Origin: Peptostreptococcaceae bacterium
GTDB lineage: Bacteria > Bacillota_A > Clostridia > Peptostreptococcales > Anaerovoracaceae
Length of the DNA: 9,081 bases
NCBI GenBank assembly: GCA_016650135.1
Contig: JAENWH010000057.1
Span: forward strand, 1-9,081
Reading direction: 5' to 3'
The translations under genes were made by a program, and so were the position numbers. This document shows, piece by piece, positions 1 through 6,525 of this stretch; position 1 is the first letter of the stretch, and each line of letters begins with the position of its first letter. A model generated the notes under the pieces. The model was not told the origin of the DNA. It ran no database searches and saw nothing but the letters and a program-made list of their open reading frames with translations.

Positions 1-329
1 AGATTCTGTCCAATGAGATAGGACTGGAGATACATGTATCCCACTTCCCTCCGGGGACCTCCAAGTGGAACAAGATTGAGCACCGCTTGTTCAGCCACAT
101 AAGCAAGAACTGGAGGGGAAGGCCCTTGGTTTCGCTGGCAGTCATCATCAGCCTGATAGGATCGACGACGACAAAAAAAGGTCTGAGAGTGAGATGTGGC
201 ATCGATACCAACGAGTATGAGAAAGGCCTCAAGGTCTCAGATAAGGAGCTTGGGGAGCTCAATATCAGCAGACATGAGTTCCATGGAGAATGGAATTATT
301 GGATATCTCCGTCGGATACCTTTGCTTAG
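1..329 (+). CDS. ISAzo13-family transposase, C-terminal fragment (5' end outside window)
   Basis: The open frame is entered at base 3 and runs to TAG at 327-329, giving about 108 residues of the C-terminal part of a DDE-type transposase. The stretch HFPPGTSKWNKIEHRLFS is the recognisable block of ISAzo13-family (Rhodopirellula-type) transposases; the Glu in NKIEHR is probably the last acid of the catalytic DDE triad (inference from family knowledge). Further family-like blocks follow: NWRGRPLVS, a TTTKKGLRVRC stretch and HGEWNYWISP near the C-terminus. No stop or frameshift is visible in this part. An ATG at 87 exists but lies inside the conserved region, so it is not the true start. GC content is about 50%, well above the glycan genes that follow, which fits an inserted element at the edge of the locus. 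Whether the rest of the element is intact cannot be seen. Confidence 0.85.
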   Translation, partial: ILSNEIGLEIHVSHFPPGTSKWNKIEHRLFSHISKNWRGRPLVSLAVIISLIGSTTTKKGLRVRCGIDTNEYEKGLKVSDKELGELNISRHEFHGEWNYWISPSDTFA

Positions 330-337
330 TTTATTTT

Positions 338-363
338 TTTACAGTTCCTTAGTAGCCTGTAAA
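338..363. repeat. 7-bp inverted repeat just after the transposase (possible IS end)
   Basis: TTTACAG (338-344) and CTGTAAA (357-363) are perfect inverted arms around a 12-base loop, 8 bases after the transposase stop. The T-run precedes the stem on the + strand, so this is not a canonical intrinsic terminator. The segment TTACAGTTCCTTA (339-351) is a candidate right terminal repeat of the element. The other end lies outside the window, so this cannot be confirmed. Confidence 0.35.
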
Positions 364-463
364 CACTAATTCTTCAATTCGATTGGAGAGCGTTGCTAAA
401 GGTATTATGTTTTTGAGGTCACATAGTTACAAAATTTTGGGATTTTAGGTAGGATATTTATTT

Positions 464-1738
464 GTGAAAAAAGAAAAAAAGTTTTTTACCGCTTTGGTAG
501 TGTTTTTGCCGATTCTGTCATTATATAAGACTCCAGTTCCTGGGTTTGATCTTGGAACGTTGGTATTAATTCTTTCATGCTTTCTTTATTTGCTTCGAAA
601 ACGGCTTATTTTTACCCAGAATAAATTTTTTTTTATTTTTACAATTTATGTTTTTATTTTTTCATTAATTAGTTATCTTTTATTAAAAAAACTTAATACT
701 GATACACTTTTAATTTTTCTTCGTTTAGCAAAATTTTCTTTATTTTCAATTTTTTTTATGATGTTTGATATGTTTGATTTTGAATTTGGTATTATTTGGT
801 TAAAAAGAATTACTCTTGTAGCCGTTGTGATGATTATTGTTCAAACGATTTCCGTAAATATATTTCATTTTTATGTTCCTGGAGTTATTTATCGATTTGC
901 GGATGCCCAAGTGTATGCAGACCAAATACAGAAAATGAAAGATAGTGGTATGAGTTCTTTATTCTTTTTTCGCCCTAGCTCAATATTTTATGAGCCTGGA
1001 CAGTTTGCCCAGTACTGCTATGTGTATCTTTGTTATTGTTTATTTAGTGAAAAGAGAATATCCCGAGAAAATTTATTTAATTCTGTATTTATAAGTATCG
1101 GTCTTATCCTTTCCACTTCAGGTCAAGGCATTCTTATTCTAACATTTTTTTGGATTGGTTTTGGGTTGAATAACTTCTTTTCGCAAAAATTTTCATACTT
1201 CAAATTATTTTCTGGGATTTTTTTATTAGTTACAATAATATTTGCTTTTTCGGTTATTCTTAAACTACCTATTTTTTCAAAAAGTATGGATAGAGTAATT
1301 GATAATTCTTCTGGGTTTCATTTTGGAGTGGCTGTTTATGGAAGGTTTTTAAGCTACTCTTTGCTCAAAGATTTGTCACTTTATGATTTTTTATTTGGGG
1401 TTGGATTTGGTAATGTTACTATGTATATGCCTACAGTTTCGCAGATAATTCATACTAGTGGTTTGTTTGGAATTGTGTTATTTTTCTTGTTTTTAGTTTC
1501 TTCTTTTTTTAAGGGAGATTCTTTTCAGAAATGGGGAATTATAGTCTTTTTCGGACTTTGCATTGGAGCAAATCTCTTTACAGCAGTGAATATATGGTTT
1601 TATTTTAGTTTCTTTTTGAGTCGTCGGAAAAATATAATGTTCCAAAAATATGCTAAAAGTGAATATTTGCTACATTCTTCGTGTCAGTCCGTAGAACCAC
1701 GCACTGATATTTTTCAAACTGGGGTTAATATACGATAG
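464..1738 (+). CDS. Wzy-like O-antigen/capsule polymerase (multi-pass membrane protein)
   Basis: A 424-residue, very hydrophobic protein with about ten probable membrane helices (near residues 8-20, 28-45, 53-75, 80-101, 112-135, 178-194, 208-233, 240-267, 330-350 and 357-385). Wzy proteins join lipid-linked repeat units on the outer face of the inner membrane. Family-like signals are the loop RPSSIFYEPGQFAQY (about 170-184), resembling the Arg/Glu-Pro-containing Wzy loop, a second Arg-containing loop around GRFLSYSLL (293-301), and FGVGFGN (321-327). The start is GTG at 464, preceded by AGGTAGGA at 447-454. Sequence conservation in this family is poor, so an O-antigen-ligase-like (WaaL) role cannot be excluded. 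The coding sequence is extremely AT-rich (15-17% GC in places). The last 30 or so residues form a polar tail after the final helix, encoded by DNA with higher GC, and may come from altered flanking DNA. Confidence 0.7.
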   Translation: MKKEKKFFTALVVFLPILSLYKTPVPGFDLGTLVLILSCFLYLLRKRLIFTQNKFFFIFTIYVFIFSLISYLLLKKLNTDTLLIFLRLAKFSLFSIFFMMFDMFDFEFGIIWLKRITLVAVVMIIVQTISVNIFHFYVPGVIYRFADAQVYADQIQKMKDSGMSSLFFFRPSSIFYEPGQFAQYCYVYLCYCLFSEKRISRENLFNSVFISIGLILSTSGQGILILTFFWIGFGLNNFFSQKFSYFKLFSGIFLLVTIIFAFSVILKLPIFSKSMDRVIDNSSGFHFGVAVYGRFLSYSLLKDLSLYDFLFGVGFGNVTMYMPTVSQIIHTSGLFGIVLFFLFLVSSFFKGDSFQKWGIIVFFGLCIGANLFTAVNIWFYFSFFLSRRKNIMFQKYAKSEYLLHSSCQSVEPRTDIFQTGVNIR

Positions 1739-2258
1739 CAGCCATGGAGGATTAGGATGCTGTTAGTGGGAAACCCAGTTGGAGGAGATTTTTTTATCTC
1801 AAGAAAAATGTCCTTGACATTACCACCCAGTTTGTATTGAATACATTTCAGCCCTATTGGGTCTGGCTTTCGGCAAGCTTGGCCTCATATTCCTCAACGG
1901 AGATCATGTTTTGGGCAAGGCATTGACCCGGTATTCTTCGGTAACGAGGGACAGGTCTTCTTGGCTTACGTTCTAGGGCATGAGGGGCTCAAGGATGTCC
2001 CTACCGATTTCCCAGCTTACGGGAACTGCACTTTTCATGAATACATATGTGAATTTCCCAAAAAAGTTCCACTAAAAACCAACACCAGCGCCTGCGTTAG
2101 CTTTTTCCCCCAGCATTCAGGAAGTTCATCATCTCCTCGAAGCTCCTTCCTGGTAATATCAAGGAGATTATTCTTCATATCAACTAGACAATAAGTTGGG
2201 AATTTGAGTACGATACAGTTTGGAGATTCAAGCTAAATCGTTCAAATAAAAAAGTCAT
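1739..2258. other. Gene-free GC-richer stretch, probably decayed inserted DNA
   Basis: No convincing intact gene lies here. The GC content of the middle (about 50% at 1921-1980) contrasts with the AT-rich genes on both sides and resembles the insertion-sequence fragment at the window start. Short protein-like pieces are readable on the minus strand in different frames. One, from 1907 back to 1854, begins MISVEEYEAKLAESQTQ. Another runs from 2178 back to 2035, begins MKNNLLDITRKEL and can be read further upstream without a stop to about 2238. An overlapping frame gives SFEEMMNFLNAGGKS. This pattern of broken pieces is what a degraded transposase or other accessory gene would leave. I do not recognise the family. 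A + strand open frame at 1961-2194 is low-complexity in appearance, has no good ribosome site and is not accepted. Confidence 0.45.
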
Positions 2259-2279
2259 ATGTATTTTTTCAGAGGTTTT

Positions 2280-3209
2280 ATGAATTATTCTATAGTTATA
2301 ACCACCTATAATGGGGCTAAATACCTTTTAGAGCAATTGGATTCAATCCGGTTGCAAACTATTCCACCGGATGAAGTTTTAATTTTTGATGATCGATCGA
2401 CGGATTCTACTCCCAAACTTATTATAGACTATATTGATAAGAATGAATTGTCTTGGAATTTTGTAATAAATGATCGAAATCTTGGATGGAAAAGAAATTT
2501 TATGCAAGGGATTTCAAAGGCAACAGGCAATATTGTTTTCCTGTCTGATCAAGATGACGTGTGGCTATTAGATAAATGTGAAAAAATGCTTGAGATAATG
2601 AAAAATATTCCAAGATGTAATCTTTTAATGTCAAATTATAAACCTGTTTTTATGGATGAAAGAAACAAATCTAGTTTTGGGATAAAAAGACAATCCAACA
2701 ATCGAAAGGTTATGAAGATACCGTGTAATGCAAAAAGATTATTTACTGTATATCGGCCAGGGTGTACATATTGTTTGCGAAAAGATTTTTTTAACAGTAT
2801 TGAAGATTATTGGTATGATGAGGTTGCTCACGATCGTTATATCTATAATTCTGCTTTAATTTCAGATTCCGTTTATCTATATAATTATAGGGCAATAATA
2901 TTTCGCCGGCATAATAGAAATAATAGTCCTAAGAATATTCGTACATCAAAGAATAGAATAAGTGGAATTGAATATCTTGAAAAATTATTTAATGTATTTT
3001 TTGGAAATATTGATTTATTTACTAGCCAAAATCAAGATAAATCATTAGAAGGTCTCAATAGAGTACTAGAATTTTGTCAGTATAGAGATCTTTATTACAA
3101 ATCACCAACATTGGTTTGTTGGTTTAAAGGGTTTATTAGATATCATAAAATTTATCCTTCATTTAGATCTATATTTAGTGATTTGTATATAGTCCTTAGA
3201 AAACGGTAA
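2280..3209 (+). CDS. Family 2 glycosyltransferase (GT-A fold, rhamnosyltransferase-like group)
   Basis: A 309-residue inverting glycosyltransferase acting at the cytoplasmic face of the membrane during repeat-unit assembly. It begins with the GT2 hallmark SIVITTYNGAKYL (residues 4-16). The nucleotide-binding DDRSTD is at 37-42 and the metal-binding SDQDDVW at 89-95 (DxD = D90/D92, with D93). HDRY at 184-187 sits where the catalytic acid region is expected, and FRRHNRNN at 208-215 matches the [YF]RxHxxN motif seen in many rhamnosyltransferase-like members. Donor and acceptor cannot be read from sequence. An rfbA gene downstream makes dTDP-rhamnose a plausible donor (inference). I chose ATG 2280 because AGAGG (2271-2275) lies just upstream and it gives the usual GT2 N-terminus; an in-frame ATG at 2259 would add seven atypical residues. 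The gene is AT-rich like its neighbours and ends 72 bases before the next gene. Confidence 0.88.
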   Translation: MNYSIVITTYNGAKYLLEQLDSIRLQTIPPDEVLIFDDRSTDSTPKLIIDYIDKNELSWNFVINDRNLGWKRNFMQGISKATGNIVFLSDQDDVWLLDKCEKMLEIMKNIPRCNLLMSNYKPVFMDERNKSSFGIKRQSNNRKVMKIPCNAKRLFTVYRPGCTYCLRKDFFNSIEDYWYDEVAHDRYIYNSALISDSVYLYNYRAIIFRRHNRNNSPKNIRTSKNRISGIEYLEKLFNVFFGNIDLFTSQNQDKSLEGLNRVLEFCQYRDLYYKSPTLVCWFKGFIRYHKIYPSFRSIFSDLYIVLRKR

Positions 3210-3281
3210 ATCTTGTGAACATTGGATTCAAATACTAACCGTTATTCATTTGAAAATGAAGGCGACTTTTAAAGGAAGAAT

Positions 3282-4175
3282 ATGAGTAGAATAAAGAGAA
3301 GTGTTGCGCAATTATTGGGAGCAAAAATAATCAATGTTGCTATTAAGATAAGTAATTTTGCTTCTTGGAAGGATTTAAAAACTATTAGAAAAAATAAAAT
3401 ATTGCGAAACAAATACATTGGAAAAAGTTGTTATATTATTGGAAATGGGCCTTCTTTAAAAAACCAAGATTTAAGTTTATTAAAAGATAAATTTGTATTC
3501 ACAGTAAATCTTGCAACAAAGTTGTCTTCATTTTCTTCAATTCAGACGAATATTCATCTTTTGACTGATTTACGGTTTCTTGATTTTGATCCTGATTTAG
3601 AAGACGGTCATGCAATTATTGAGGTAATGAAGAATGTGAATTTGGGTTCCTCTCCTATTGTGTTTTTGCCGATTAAGGCTAAATGCAAAATAGAAGAATT
3701 AGGATTGGAAAAATTCATGGATTTTAATTATTTTAAAAATCCTTTATACTTTGATGAAACATTTTCACAATATGTTGATTTTTCAAAATTGGTTCCTGAT
3801 TTTCCTACAGTAGTCCAAAGTGCAATAATGTTTGCTTATTATATGGGATTCCGAAAGATTTATTTATTGGGCTGTGATTGCACTGGTTTTCTGACGCTTG
3901 CCAAGTCTTATTTAAATAGTATTGACGAAGATTGTTATGCTTATAGTCTTTCAAAAACTGATAAACAAAGAATTATAAATACGAATACAAAATATAATTC
4001 AATTGAAGCCGAACTATACTCTTCTGCGAAAATATTTGATAATTATAAATACATTAATTCATATTTAAAAAAAAAGGGATGTGATTTGGTTAACTGTACT
4101 GATGGGGGGCTTCTAAGTAAAATACCTCGGCAAGATTTTAAACAAAGTTTACAAGAATCATGGAATTTTTCTTAA
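3282..4175 (+). CDS. DUF115 / GT42-like protein, possible glycosyltransferase
   Basis: A 297-residue protein. After a basic N-terminal stretch of about 45 residues comes KSCYIIGNGPSLKNQDLSLL (48-67). This GNGPSL nucleotide-binding loop followed by a Leu-rich helix is shared by DUF115 (MptE-like) proteins and GT42 sialyltransferases of the Cst type. Later, MGFRKIYLLGCDCTGF matches the second conserved block of both groups (G-[FY]-x-x-I-Y-L-x-G-x-D). NCTDGGLLSKIPR near the C-terminus resembles the DUF115 ending. GT42 enzymes transfer sialic acid from CMP-sialic acid, and a CMP-sugar synthetase-like gene lies directly downstream, so use of that CMP-sugar is an attractive inference, not something the sequence proves. 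The start is ATG 3282 with AGGAAG at 3273-3278. Base composition (about 23-30% GC) groups it with the upstream glycosyltransferase rather than with the downstream genes. Confidence 0.65.
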   Translation: MSRIKRSVAQLLGAKIINVAIKISNFASWKDLKTIRKNKILRNKYIGKSCYIIGNGPSLKNQDLSLLKDKFVFTVNLATKLSSFSSIQTNIHLLTDLRFLDFDPDLEDGHAIIEVMKNVNLGSSPIVFLPIKAKCKIEELGLEKFMDFNYFKNPLYFDETFSQYVDFSKLVPDFPTVVQSAIMFAYYMGFRKIYLLGCDCTGFLTLAKSYLNSIDEDCYAYSLSKTDKQRIINTNTKYNSIEAELYSSAKIFDNYKYINSYLKKKGCDLVNCTDGGLLSKIPRQDFKQSLQESWNFS

Positions 4176-4205
4176 CCTGTAATTCACAATATATTTTCCC
4201 TCCGT

Positions 4206-4236
4206 GGAATGTTTGTATTCTTATAACTTTTTTTTT
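4206..4236 (+). terminator. Weak candidate intrinsic terminator
   Basis: GGAATG (4206-4211) can pair, with two G-U pairs, with TATTCT (4216-4221) around a TTTG loop. A run of nine T bases follows at 4228-4236, separated from the stem by six bases. The stem is weak and the gap to the T-run is long, so this is only a possibility. It lies at the boundary between the AT-rich genes and the GC-richer block. Confidence 0.2.
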
Positions 4237-4238
4237 GG

Positions 4239-4266
4239 TTTTCAGATATTATAAATATGGTAAAAT
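4239..4266 (+). promoter_or_regulatory. Candidate sigma-70-type promoter for the CMP-sugar block
   Basis: TTTTCA (4239-4244) and TAAAAT (4261-4266) are separated by 16 bases and lie 37 bases before the next start codon. The -10 hexamer matches consensus at five of six positions and the -35 at four of six. In AT-rich DNA such matches arise by chance, so support is modest. The placement, in the only sizeable gap upstream of a tightly spaced gene group, makes it reasonable. Confidence 0.3.
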
Positions 4267-4302
4267 AAATTAGTTGGCTTTTATTTGATAGGAGGAATAC
4301 AG

Positions 4303-4968
4303 ATGAAAACAGTAGTAATGATTCCAATAAAACTAAATAATGAACGAGTTCCTGGAAAAAACATCAAGAAATTCTCGGACGGTACGCCGCTTATGGAACT
4401 AATTCAGAGAGCTTGTCTTGGTGCAAAGAGTGTCAATCAAGTTTATGTGTATTGCAGCAAGCCGGAAGTTCAAGAGTATCTTGTTGATGGTGTCATATAC
4501 CTTCATCGACCGGAATATCTGGATGGCAGTGGTGCGAATTGCAACGACATTATCCGTGAATTCATGAAAGTTGTTGATGCAGATATTTATATTGCATCTC
4601 ACGCAACGGGTCCTTTTACTAAAAGCAAAAGCATTGATGTTTGTGTTCAGAAGGTCGCTTCCAGAGAATTTGACTCGGCATTCCTTGCACAAAGAATGCA
4701 GGAGTTCTTATGGCAGAACGGATTGCCAATGAACTTTGATATTCAACATTTTCCACGTACACAAGATCTAACACCTATTTATTCGGAATCTTCTGGTGCC
4801 TATGTTTTTTCCAAAGAAACGTTTCTGAAGTTCGACCGCAGAGTAGGTGTTAAACCATATATTCATGAGATTGACGATATTGAAGCGATAGACATCGATT
4901 ATCCAATTGACTTTGAAATAGCCAATGCCATTTATAAGGAGATAGTGAAAAATGAACGTTCAAATTAA
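4303..4968 (+). CDS. NeuA/KdsB-type cytidylyltransferase (CMP-sugar acid synthetase-like)
   Basis: A 221-residue enzyme of the acylneuraminate cytidylyltransferase family, which joins CMP from CTP to the anomeric hydroxyl of sialic-type acids. The start is ATG 4303 with GGAGG at 4291-4295; an upstream TTG at 4285 lies before the ribosome site and is rejected. The N-terminal loop reads MIPIKLNNERVPGKNI (6-21): RxPGKN is kept, but the usual glycine-rich ARGGSKG is replaced by IKLNNER. The mid-region ADIYIASHATGPF matches the family's D-x-x-x-x-x-x-x-T-[SG]-P strand. SESSGAYVFSKETF fits the family's product-side strand. IDIDYPIDFEIANAI near the end carries the metal-binding aspartates (D197, D199, D203). 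The 3' end overlaps the aldolase gene by 17 bases, indicating translational coupling. The substrate is not a standard sialic acid by any direct sign, and the altered loop argues for a divergent one. Confidence 0.82.
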   Translation: MKTVVMIPIKLNNERVPGKNIKKFSDGTPLMELIQRACLGAKSVNQVYVYCSKPEVQEYLVDGVIYLHRPEYLDGSGANCNDIIREFMKVVDADIYIASHATGPFTKSKSIDVCVQKVASREFDSAFLAQRMQEFLWQNGLPMNFDIQHFPRTQDLTPIYSESSGAYVFSKETFLKFDRRVGVKPYIHEIDDIEAIDIDYPIDFEIANAIYKEIVKNERSN

Positions 4969-5986
4969 CGATTGCACAATTCGTGATGGCGGATATTTGC
5001 TTGCAAAGAATTCTCCTCCGGAATTTGTTAACGGTGTGATTGAAGGACTGGTATCTGCTGGTATTGACATAGCTGAAATAGGATTCCTTCAAAACGTAAC
5101 AAACGGTGAAACACTTGTATACGGAAATTCTGTAGAAGCCAGAAAGTTTATTCCACATTCAGTAGGTTCTTATCGGTTTACTGGGTTTTGCGATAACAGC
5201 CGCTATTCACTAGAGAAGCTTGATGATTTCGACGGAAAGGCTTTTGAGTATCTCAGAATATCCTTTGCAAAACATGAAAGCAAAGCGGCGCTTGAGTTCG
5301 TTGCGGGAGCAAAAAAGAAGGGTTACAAGGTTTTTGCAAATCCTATGGATGCGCCATCCTATACAGCTGAAGAGAGAAGCGAGATGATTTCCGCTATAAA
5401 CGATATACAGCCGTATTGCTTTTCAATCGTTGACACCTTTGGGACAATGTATTTAGACGACCTTCGCAATTTTTTCGACCAAGTCAATAAGGAACTTGAC
5501 AAATCGATAAGAATAGGACTCCATTCTCATAACAATCTTCAGCTGTCTAACGCATTGGCAGAAGTGTTTATCGATTTAGCTGCTACGGCAGACAGGGACA
5601 TTGTTGTAGACGCATCACTATATGGTATGGGCAGAGGTGCCGGAAACGCATCGACAGAAGTCATTGCAAGCTATCTAAATACTAAGTATGGAAAGAAGTA
5701 TGATTTGGGAGTAATCTTCGATATAATTGAGAAGTATATCCTTTCTCTCAAGTCTTCTGTTATTTGGGGATATGATTTGCCGATGTTTGTTTGCGGAGTT
5801 GAGGGTTCTCATGTAGATAATATATCCTATCTTCAAAAGAATGTAAAATGCAACTTGAAAGAGATGCTGCAGATTATTTCATGTATGGATATTTCAAAAC
5901 GTAAGCGGTATGGCTCGAATTACTCTAAGACAGATTTTTCTGACTTAGAAAAAGCATGTAAAAAATATCTTGTTGATAGGAGGTAA
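4952..5986 (+). CDS. DRE-TIM metallolyase aldolase (HMGL / 4-hydroxy-2-oxovalerate aldolase-like)
   Basis: A 344-residue TIM-barrel aldolase. It opens with NDCTIRDGGY (6-15), the DxT[LI]RDG signature whose Arg and Asp (R11, D12, with D7) bind substrate and a divalent metal. Other family blocks are AEIGF (41-45), SIVDTFG (158-164), the metal-binding HSHNN (191-195) and GMGRGAGN (225-232). These match 4-hydroxy-2-oxovalerate aldolases better than HMG-CoA lyase, though no partner acylating dehydrogenase is present. Enzymes of this group make or break the bond in 4-hydroxy-2-oxo acids using pyruvate. Next to a CMP-transferase and a KdsC-like phosphatase, condensation of pyruvate with a sugar aldehyde is the likely role (inference). 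ATG 4952 has AAGGAG at 4936-4941, overlaps the upstream gene by 17 bases, and the gene ends in the ribosome site of the next gene. A homocitrate-synthase-like acyl transfer role is a less likely alternative. Confidence 0.85.
   Translation: MNVQINDCTIRDGGYLLAKNSPPEFVNGVIEGLVSAGIDIAEIGFLQNVTNGETLVYGNSVEARKFIPHSVGSYRFTGFCDNSRYSLEKLDDFDGKAFEYLRISFAKHESKAALEFVAGAKKKGYKVFANPMDAPSYTAEERSEMISAINDIQPYCFSIVDTFGTMYLDDLRNFFDQVNKELDKSIRIGLHSHNNLQLSNALAEVFIDLAATADRDIVVDASLYGMGRGAGNASTEVIASYLNTKYGKKYDLGVIFDIIEKYILSLKSSVIWGYDLPMFVCGVEGSHVDNISYLQKNVKCNLKEMLQIISCMDISKRKRYGSNYSKTDFSDLEKACKKYLVDRR
5978..5983 (+). promoter_or_regulatory. Ribosome binding site that fixes a TTG start at 5992
   Basis: AGGAGG lies within the last codons of the aldolase gene, 8 bases before TTG 5992. 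It supports TTG as the start of the ThDP gene; the first residues it yields match the usual N-terminus of the family. Stop and start are only 5 bases apart, so coupling is expected. Confidence 0.75.
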
Positions 5987-5991
5987 TTGTA

Positions 5992-6525
5992 TTGAACTGT
6001 GCAGAATATCTGGTAGATTTTTTAATCAAACATAATGTTACAGATGTGTTTGGTTACTCTGGGGGCTACATTGTTCCTTTTATGGACGCTCTAAACAGCA
6101 GCAGGAATAAGATCAAAGTTCATGTTTGTTACAATGAGCAGGGATGTTCGTTCGCTGCAAATGGATTTGCTCGTGTAAGCGGTAAATTAGGAGTATACTT
6201 TACTACTTCAGGGCCTGGAGCGGTCAATGCTTTTGGTGGACTTGCTGATGCTTGGTTTGACAGTATACCCATTATGGGAATTTGCGGAAATGCGCCAAGT
6301 ACAGAATTAAAAGGCTATTCTGGCGTGCGTCAAATCGGATTTCAGGAAATGGATATTGTCTCTATGACTCGTAGCATTACGAAATATTCTGTGACACCGA
6401 ATAATGGAGAGGAATTTCCGAAAATAGTAGACATGGCCTATAACATGGCACTGTTAGGCAGAAAAGGAGGCGTTATAATTGATTTTCCATTCGACATCCA
6501 GAAAACCAGTGTTGATAGTAGGTAA
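5992..6525 (+). CDS. Acetolactate synthase-like ThDP enzyme, N-terminal (PYR) domain; first half of a split or broken gene
   Basis: 177 residues corresponding to the first domain of acetolactate synthase/YerE-type ThDP carboligases, which decarboxylate pyruvate and transfer the two-carbon unit. Visible blocks are DVFGYSGGYIVPFMDAL (18-34), NEQGCSFAANGFAR (48-61) with the catalytic Glu E49, TTSGPGAVNAFGGLADAWFD (71-90), FQEMD (117-121) and the domain end GVIIDFPFDIQK. The last true family residues are at about 6504. After that, six out-of-frame codons lead to TAA at 6523-6525, while the rest of the enzyme continues in the +1 frame. The start is TTG with AGGAGG upstream. ThDP binds between this domain and the PP domain of another chain, so this half alone is not an enzyme. 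It is either a frame-broken gene or one chain of a two-chain enzyme. Confidence 0.85.
   Translation: MNCAEYLVDFLIKHNVTDVFGYSGGYIVPFMDALNSSRNKIKVHVCYNEQGCSFAANGFARVSGKLGVYFTTSGPGAVNAFGGLADAWFDSIPIMGICGNAPSTELKGYSGVRQIGFQEMDIVSMTRSITKYSVTPNNGEEFPKIVDMAYNMALLGRKGGVIIDFPFDIQKTSVDSR
6465..6470 (+). promoter_or_regulatory. Internal ribosome-binding-like site before TTG 6479
   Basis: AGGAGG lies inside the end of the first ThDP half, exactly 8 bases before TTG 6479. That is the same sequence and spacing as the site that starts the first half (5978-5983 to 5992). It could allow separate translation of the second half. It may equally be chance, because these bases also encode the conserved Lys-Gly-Gly of the first domain. 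Confidence 0.4.

Noticed and set aside
1961..2194. Open frame of 77 codons on the + strand between the polymerase and glycosyltransferase genes.
   Set aside because: Begins at a weak start without a clear ribosome site, has a Ser-rich unlike-protein composition and no family motif; it lies in apparently decayed DNA.
3245..3260. Stem-loop TTCATT-TGAA-AATGAA before the DUF115-like gene.
   Set aside because: Only six mostly A-T pairs and no following T-run; too weak to call a terminator or regulatory element.
6499..6510. Programmed ribosomal frameshifting at CAGAAAACCAGT to join the two ThDP halves.
   Set aside because: There is no standard slippery heptamer, the shift needed is +1, and the missing linker is better explained by a deletion.
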